Origin: Acidobacteriaceae bacterium
GTDB lineage: Bacteria > Acidobacteriota > Terriglobia > Terriglobales > Acidobacteriaceae
Direction of reading: 5' to 3'
Assembly (NCBI GenBank): GCA_025462805.1
Contig: JAOAPJ010000197.1
Span: 1 to 9,207 of the forward strand
DNA length: 9,207 bases
The notes below the pieces were generated by a model. That model saw only the letters and a list, made by a program, of their open reading frames with translations. It was not told the origin of the DNA and made no database searches. Of the stretch, positions 5,085 to 9,207 are shown in pieces (position 1 is the first letter of the stretch; each line of letters opens with the position of its first letter). A program made the position numbers and the translations under genes.

Positions 5085-5105
5085 CGTTTGAGAGAAACGA
5101 TTTTT
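5085..5105 (+). terminator. Weak terminator-like hairpin
   Basis: CGTTT (5085-5089) and AAACG (5095-5099) form a 5-bp stem with a GAGAG loop, followed by ATTTTT. It lies downstream of the XRE gene and ends at the stop codon of the convergent permease gene. The stem is short, so this is a weak candidate. Nothing else is apparent in 4912-5084. Confidence 0.3.
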
Positions 5106-7539
5106 ATCGCAGTGCCTGCATAGGATCCACTGTGGACGCGCGCGCAGCGGGTAAAAGGCAGGCGAATGCAGCAACGGCAAGTAGCAGAAAGGAAGCCCCC
5201 AACAGAATGAGAGGGCTTGCCGAGGCGTTCTCCACCCACTGCGCAATCAGACGGTTCAGTGCGAAGCTCAAGCCAAGGCCCGCGACGATGCCCAGGCCGA
5301 CACTTATTCCAGCGGACGTGAAGACAATCCTGAGCACATGCTGCCTCTGAGCACCGAGCGCCATTCGGATGCCAAATTCGTTCGTGCGCTGGATGACGGA
5401 GTAGGAGACCACGCTGTAGAGACCAACGGCGGCCAGGATCAGCGCCAGGATAGAAAAGGCGGCGAACAGGAGCGAAACGAGCCGTCCCCTGGCAAATGCC
5501 GGCTGATTTCTAATCCATGATTCCAGCAGGCCATCGTTCCAGAGGCTGGCCTGCTGGTCAGGATTCAAACCTGCGATCTGCTGCTTGACGCTATGGAGGA
5601 TGGAGCGCGGATCCACGCGGCTGCGCACAAGAATCTGCGTCCCCATCCACATATGGAGCGTGTAGGGCAGGTAAATCGCCGGTTTGACTGGCTTGTCCAG
5701 GCCATCATTCAGCACATCTGCCGTCACTCCGATGATCTGCAACCAGCCGTCACTGCCCGGCGCAACCAACCTTTCCTTGGAGCTGCCCTTCAGCTTCGCG
5801 ATCTTCACCGAGCCGCTCAGAACATTGCTGTTGGGGAAATAGTGCTTCACGAAGGTTTCATTCACGACCGCCAGCAAAGCGCCGTGCTCGACTTCTGCTT
5901 CCTCCCATAACCTGCCCGTCCTCAGCGGAATCCCCAAGGTGCGGAAATACCGGGAATCGACGAAGTCCACGTTTGCCTCCTGGTTTTCCGACGCTATTTT
6001 GCCGCGGAGTTCAATGGGCTGGTCCCAGCCGCTGTGTGGCGGAGTGGCGTTGGTGGAAATGCCAGTTGAGAGGACGTCCGGCAAGGTCGAGATCCTGTCT
6101 CGAAGCTGAGCGAAGTAATTCGCCCGCTCAGTCCACGTGGCAAAGGTATTTTCATGGACGGGGATTTCAACCGACATCACATTGTGTGGGTTGTAGCCGA
6201 GATTCACGTGCATCATGCGCACGAATTCTTGAATAGCCGCTCCCGCGGCGGTGAGCAAGAGCAGCGTCAGCGCGATTTGACCGGCGATCAGCCCAGAGTG
6301 GAGTCGTTTTCCGCGTACGCTCCCAGCCACCTTTCGCGTCGTCGATTGCATCACCTGGCTGATTTCCGGACGCGCAGACTGAAGAGCCGGAAACAGTCCA
6401 AAGAGTATTCCGGTGACCACGGCAAGTCCGACACTGAACAACAGCACGGGTACGTGTATGTGGAAGTCAGCCTCGTTGGGGAAGGACTGTTCAGGCAAGC
6501 GGGCGACGATCAAGCCAAGGCTCTGGTAGGCGAGAAGCACGCCGAAGCCCGCTCCGGTGAGAGCCAGGAGAAGTGATTCGGTAAGAAGCTGGCGGACGAT
6601 GCGGACCCTGCTGGCGCCGACTGCAGAGCGAACGGCAAACTCATGCTCACGAGCCGTGCCTTGCGCGAGCAGCAGAATAGAGACGTTGCCGCAGCCAATG
6701 ACCAGCAATAATCCTACCGCGCCAAAGAGAAGATAGAGCGTCTTGCTGATGGTGCGCAGAACCCAGTAGCTAAGGTTCTCGATTGCAATTTTCTTGTACT
6801 CCTTTGGATAGTGCTCGGGGGTTTGTCTCGCGAATTCGTGAAAGTAGGGTTGCAGGTCTGCCGAGGCGGCTTCCGGCTTGACGCCGGCTCTGAGTTTCAC
6901 GAAGGTGCCGTACTGTTCATTAGCAGAATCAGAGAGCTTTAGCGGGAGATAGACATCCGGGCCGAGGAATCCGAAATGGGGTGGCATGACTCCGATTACG
7001 GTGTAAGTCTTATGCACCAGCTGAATGGTCTTACCGACGATCGTGCGATCGCCGTTATAGTGACGGGCCCAGAATTTGTAGCTCAACACGATGACAGGTT
7101 GCGAGTCATGACCATCGGGTGCGTCGGACGGGAGGTAGTACCGACCCAGCATGGCAGGCACCCCAAGCATCTGAAACACGTTGCCAGTGAAATACAAGGC
7201 CTGGACATCTTCCGGCACGTCGCTGCCAGTGACTGTTAGGTTCCAGCTGTTGAACGCCACGACGTATTCCAGCGAGTGGGCTTTGGACAGCTCACGTGTC
7301 TGCGGGCCATTGAGGCCATAGCCCTGCTCTTTTCCAGATTTATCCAACAGTGCGACATCCGCAATGCGATCAGCTCCCTGATACGGCCACGGGTTCATGA
7401 TCACCGCGTAGATAATGCTGAAGACCGAGACCGTCGCGCCAATACCCAAGGCCAGGGAAAGAACCGCCGTCAGTGACACAACAGGGTTCTTGACGAGCTG
7501 CCGCAGCGCGTAGCGCAAATCCTGAAGGAATGTCGACAT
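5104..7539 (-). CDS. ADOP-family duplicated orphan ABC permease
   Basis: The 811-residue membrane protein belongs to the acidobacterial duplicated orphan permease (ADOP) group, MacB/FtsX-like permeases in which the unit is duplicated and no ATPase is encoded alongside. Seen in order: a conserved start (MSTFLQDLRYALRQLVKNP), helix 1 (22-45), a MacB-like extracytoplasmic core (about 50-245), and the first FtsX unit with helices near 268-292, 324-346 and 365-388, with EFAVRSAVGASR (300-311) between the first two. A second helix follows (415-437), then a second core (about 445-670), and the second FtsX unit (688-713, 735-760, 777-799) with EFGIRMALGAQR (721-732). The C-terminus is the characteristic PAARASTVDPMQALR. 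The ATG at 7539 follows AGGTG at a good distance. An 84-residue upstream extension stays open but does not match the family. The substrate is unknown; macrolide or peptide export is only a family analogy. No PadR-type regulator, the common ADOP neighbour, is present. Confidence 0.93.
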   Translation of the reverse strand: MSTFLQDLRYALRQLVKNPVVSLTAVLSLALGIGATVSVFSIIYAVIMNPWPYQGADRIADVALLDKSGKEQGYGLNGPQTRELSKAHSLEYVVAFNSWNLTVTGSDVPEDVQALYFTGNVFQMLGVPAMLGRYYLPSDAPDGHDSQPVIVLSYKFWARHYNGDRTIVGKTIQLVHKTYTVIGVMPPHFGFLGPDVYLPLKLSDSANEQYGTFVKLRAGVKPEAASADLQPYFHEFARQTPEHYPKEYKKIAIENLSYWVLRTISKTLYLLFGAVGLLLVIGCGNVSILLLAQGTAREHEFAVRSAVGASRVRIVRQLLTESLLLALTGAGFGVLLAYQSLGLIVARLPEQSFPNEADFHIHVPVLLFSVGLAVVTGILFGLFPALQSARPEISQVMQSTTRKVAGSVRGKRLHSGLIAGQIALTLLLLTAAGAAIQEFVRMMHVNLGYNPHNVMSVEIPVHENTFATWTERANYFAQLRDRISTLPDVLSTGISTNATPPHSGWDQPIELRGKIASENQEANVDFVDSRYFRTLGIPLRTGRLWEEAEVEHGALLAVVNETFVKHYFPNSNVLSGSVKIAKLKGSSKERLVAPGSDGWLQIIGVTADVLNDGLDKPVKPAIYLPYTLHMWMGTQILVRSRVDPRSILHSVKQQIAGLNPDQQASLWNDGLLESWIRNQPAFARGRLVSLLFAAFSILALILAAVGLYSVVSYSVIQRTNEFGIRMALGAQRQHVLRIVFTSAGISVGLGIVAGLGLSFALNRLIAQWVENASASPLILLGASFLLLAVAAFACLLPAARASTVDPMQALR

Positions 7540-7762
7540 AAGCACACCTGGCGGTGGCACGGGATGAAGAACATGATTGCATGTAGTTGCTGCTCGAGCC
7601 AGGTTGATTCCACGTTCATCATTCAATGGCGCCCACGCGCTCATTGAAGCGCCCGATTGGTAATGAAATGAGGGCTTCGGATCAGTAAGAGACCAGAAGC
7701 ACTGGCAAGCCGGAAGCATCCTCCACTCGCGATGGAGCGCATCCGATAAGCTGCTGGTGGGC

Positions 7763-9064
7763 ATGCGGATTGTTCTCACCACCTTCGGCACGCTGGGCGA
7801 TGTTCATCCATTGATCGCGATCGCCCTGGAGATGCGGCGCCGGGGCCATACACCAGTGCTGGCGGTGCCGGAGATCTTCCGGCAGAAGATCGAGCCGCTG
7901 GGCCTTGAGTTTGCGAAGGTCGGGCCCACGCTGCGCCCCGACGATCCGCAGCAGGTCGCCATGCTGATGGACATCCACAAGGGGACCGAGCGCACTCTGC
8001 GCGAGGTGCTGTTCCCCGTCATCCGGCAGAGTTATGACGAGCTGCTCGCCGCCGTCCAGAGTGGTGGTGGCGCGGATCTGCTGCTGGCGGGCGAGCTCAC
8101 GTATCAGGCGCCGGTGGTTGCCGAGGTCACCGGCGTTCCCTGGGGCAGCTATGTGCTGGCACCGCTCTCTTTTTTCTCCGCCTACGACGCGCCGGTGTTG
8201 CCGCCCTACCCGGGGCTGGCGCGCCTGCAGAGCGCGGTGCCGCTGACCGGCCATGCCGTGACGCGCTTTGCCCGCTGGGTGACACGCCGCTGGGCGGAGC
8301 CGGTCTATGGCCTGCGCGCCGAGTTTGGACTGGACCGCGGCGCGAACGTGATCTTCGACGCCAAGCATGCGCCCGATCTGGTGCTGGCGCTGTTCTCGCC
8401 GATGCTGGGACGGCCGCAGCCCGACTGGCCGGAGAACACTGAGATCACCGGGTTTGTCTTCTACGACGGCGATGCCGGCAAGCAGGACCTCTCCGATGAG
8501 CTCGAGCAGTTCCTCCAAGCTGGGGAGCCGCCGGTGGTCTTCACGCTGGGCTCGGCGGCTGTGCTGGACGCCGGCCCCTTTTATGAGGAGAGCGCCCGGG
8601 CGGCGCTGCTGGCCGGTCTGCGCGCCGTGCTGCTGGTGGGCACCGACCCGCGCAATCAGCCGGCGATCCACTCTCCCGGCATCTGCGTTGCACGGTACGC
8701 GCCGTACTCGAAGCTGTTTTCGCGCGCCTCACTGGTCGTGCACCAGGGTGGCGTCGGCACTACGGCGCAGGCCATGCAGGCAGGCAGGCCCATGCTGGTG
8801 ATGCCCTATAGTCATGATCAACCGGACAACGCCCGGCGCATGCGCCGGCTGGGCATTGCGGGCGTCATCCGCCGCCAGGACTACACGGCCGAGCGAGCGG
8901 CCCGGCGCATCCGCCGCATCCTGGGCCATCCCCGCTTCGCAGCACGCGCGGCCGAGATCGGCGGACTACTCCACAGAGAAAACGGGCTGGCCCATGCCTG
9001 CGACGCACTGGAGGTCATGGGCAGACAGGCAGCACCTCGCGAACAATATTCCAAACACCCATAA
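7763..9064 (+). CDS. GT1-type (UGT/MGT-like) glycosyltransferase
   Basis: The 433-residue enzyme probably transfers a sugar from a nucleotide-sugar donor to a lipid or small-molecule acceptor. The fold is the two-Rossmann GT-B type. The N-terminus MRIVLTTFGTLGDVHPLIAI carries the glycine turn of the acceptor domain. The donor-binding domain shows FTLGSA (around residue 260), HQGGVGTTAQAMQAGRP (327 onward) and a DQPDNA segment (D352, Q353, N356), the hallmark of UDP-sugar-type donors in this family. Length is normal. The ATG at 7763 gives the usual family N-terminus; an in-frame GTG at 7757 would add two residues. Neither start has a convincing Shine-Dalgarno. It diverges from the permease across 223 bp and is followed 39 nt later by the next gene on the same strand. 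Acceptor and donor cannot be told from sequence. Confidence 0.9.
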   Translation: MRIVLTTFGTLGDVHPLIAIALEMRRRGHTPVLAVPEIFRQKIEPLGLEFAKVGPTLRPDDPQQVAMLMDIHKGTERTLREVLFPVIRQSYDELLAAVQSGGGADLLLAGELTYQAPVVAEVTGVPWGSYVLAPLSFFSAYDAPVLPPYPGLARLQSAVPLTGHAVTRFARWVTRRWAEPVYGLRAEFGLDRGANVIFDAKHAPDLVLALFSPMLGRPQPDWPENTEITGFVFYDGDAGKQDLSDELEQFLQAGEPPVVFTLGSAAVLDAGPFYEESARAALLAGLRAVLLVGTDPRNQPAIHSPGICVARYAPYSKLFSRASLVVHQGGVGTTAQAMQAGRPMLVMPYSHDQPDNARRMRRLGIAGVIRRQDYTAERAARRIRRILGHPRFAARAAEIGGLLHRENGLAHACDALEVMGRQAAPREQYSKHP

Positions 9065-9103
9065 ATAGGGACGACCAGCAAAGCCGTGCAGTGAGGTAAT
9101 CGA

Positions 9104-9207
9104 ATGTCGAAGGTACAGGGTCCAGTCGAGCAGACCATGCAATGCACGCAGTGCGGCTACGAGATGAAGCTGACCGAGTCACTGGCCGCGCCGCTGATTG
9201 CTGCAGT
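9104..9207 (+). CDS. Probable DUF2130 protein, N-terminal fragment
   Basis: Only the first 34 codons are inside the window. GAGGT (9093-9097) lies six bases before the ATG. The visible sequence has a zinc-knuckle-like CTQCGYEMKLTESLAAPL (14-31), which matches the N-terminus typical of DUF2130 proteins (a CxxC pair, then a hydrophobic LTEALAAPL-type stretch, then a long coiled coil). The downstream coiled coil and nuclease-like domain expected for that family cannot be seen here, so the assignment rests on the short N-terminus alone. Confidence 0.6.
   Translation, partial: MSKVQGPVEQTMQCTQCGYEMKLTESLAAPLIAA

Noticed and set aside
7540..7791. 84-residue N-terminal extension of the permease
   Set aside because: The family begins at MSTFLQDLRYALRQL, which has AGGTG at good spacing. 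The extension has no family resemblance and would overlap the divergent glycosyltransferase.
7682..8671. 329-aa open frame on the - strand
   Set aside because: It is antisense to the glycosyltransferase, rich in Arg/His/Gln as expected of GC-rich shadow frames, and has no recognisable domain.
1..9207. CRISPR arrays, tRNA or rRNA genes, riboswitches
   Set aside because: No regularly spaced repeats, tRNA-like cloverleaf with a CCA end, rRNA signature or recognisable riboswitch core was seen by eye on either strand.

Overview
The window looks like a chromosomal segment from an acidobacterium (Acidobacteriota, probably class Terriglobia). The main reason is the 811-residue orphan permease at 5104-7539. 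It has the MacB-like core plus FtsX architecture in duplicate and no ATPase beside it, which is characteristic of the ADOP family that is hugely expanded in Acidobacteria. The flanking genes are GC-rich (hemL and the glycosyltransferase), while the block around 1550-4260 is visibly less so.

Layout: 50-1363 (-) is hemL, glutamate-1-semialdehyde aminomutase of tetrapyrrole synthesis. A noncoding stretch of about 670 bp follows (1364-2034). Positions 2043-4193 hold a complete 2151-bp insertion sequence of the IS1595 family. It is bounded by 24-bp terminal inverted repeats (23/24 matching) and a perfect 8-bp target duplication, AAAATGTT (2035-2042 and 4194-4201). The element carries a zinc-ribbon/DDE transposase and extra cargo: a single-pass membrane protein of 292 aa on the + strand and, on the - strand, a 48-aa basic protein and a possible 56-aa membrane hairpin protein. 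Downstream, 4268-4911 is a two-gene operon of a four-helix membrane protein and a 71-aa XRE repressor, resembling the CylR1/CylR2 arrangement. It is convergent with the ADOP permease. A GT1-type glycosyltransferase (7763-9064) diverges from the permease, and the window ends in the start of a probable DUF2130 protein (9104 onward).

The most interesting observation comes from removing the insertion in silico. The joined flanks form an 18-bp near-palindrome, TGTCAAAAATGTTTGACA. A sister copy, TGTCAAATATTTTTGACA, lies 48 bp downstream at 4237-4254, directly before the membrane-protein/XRE operon. Both copies are preceded, at an identical 17-nt distance, by CGGCAGAT. The operon therefore had a tandemly duplicated operator module. 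The insertion sequence entered exactly on the dyad of the first operator, so that its 8-bp target duplication is the central 8 bp of the 18-bp palindrome. The ends of the insertion sequence (TGGCCA) resemble the lost half-site (TTGACA), so each junction still matches the operator at 16 of 18 positions. The duplication also regenerates the TTGACA that looks like the operon's -35 box. This suggests palindrome-guided target choice and an insertion that may leave host regulation partly intact, or even bring the transposase under the host repressor.
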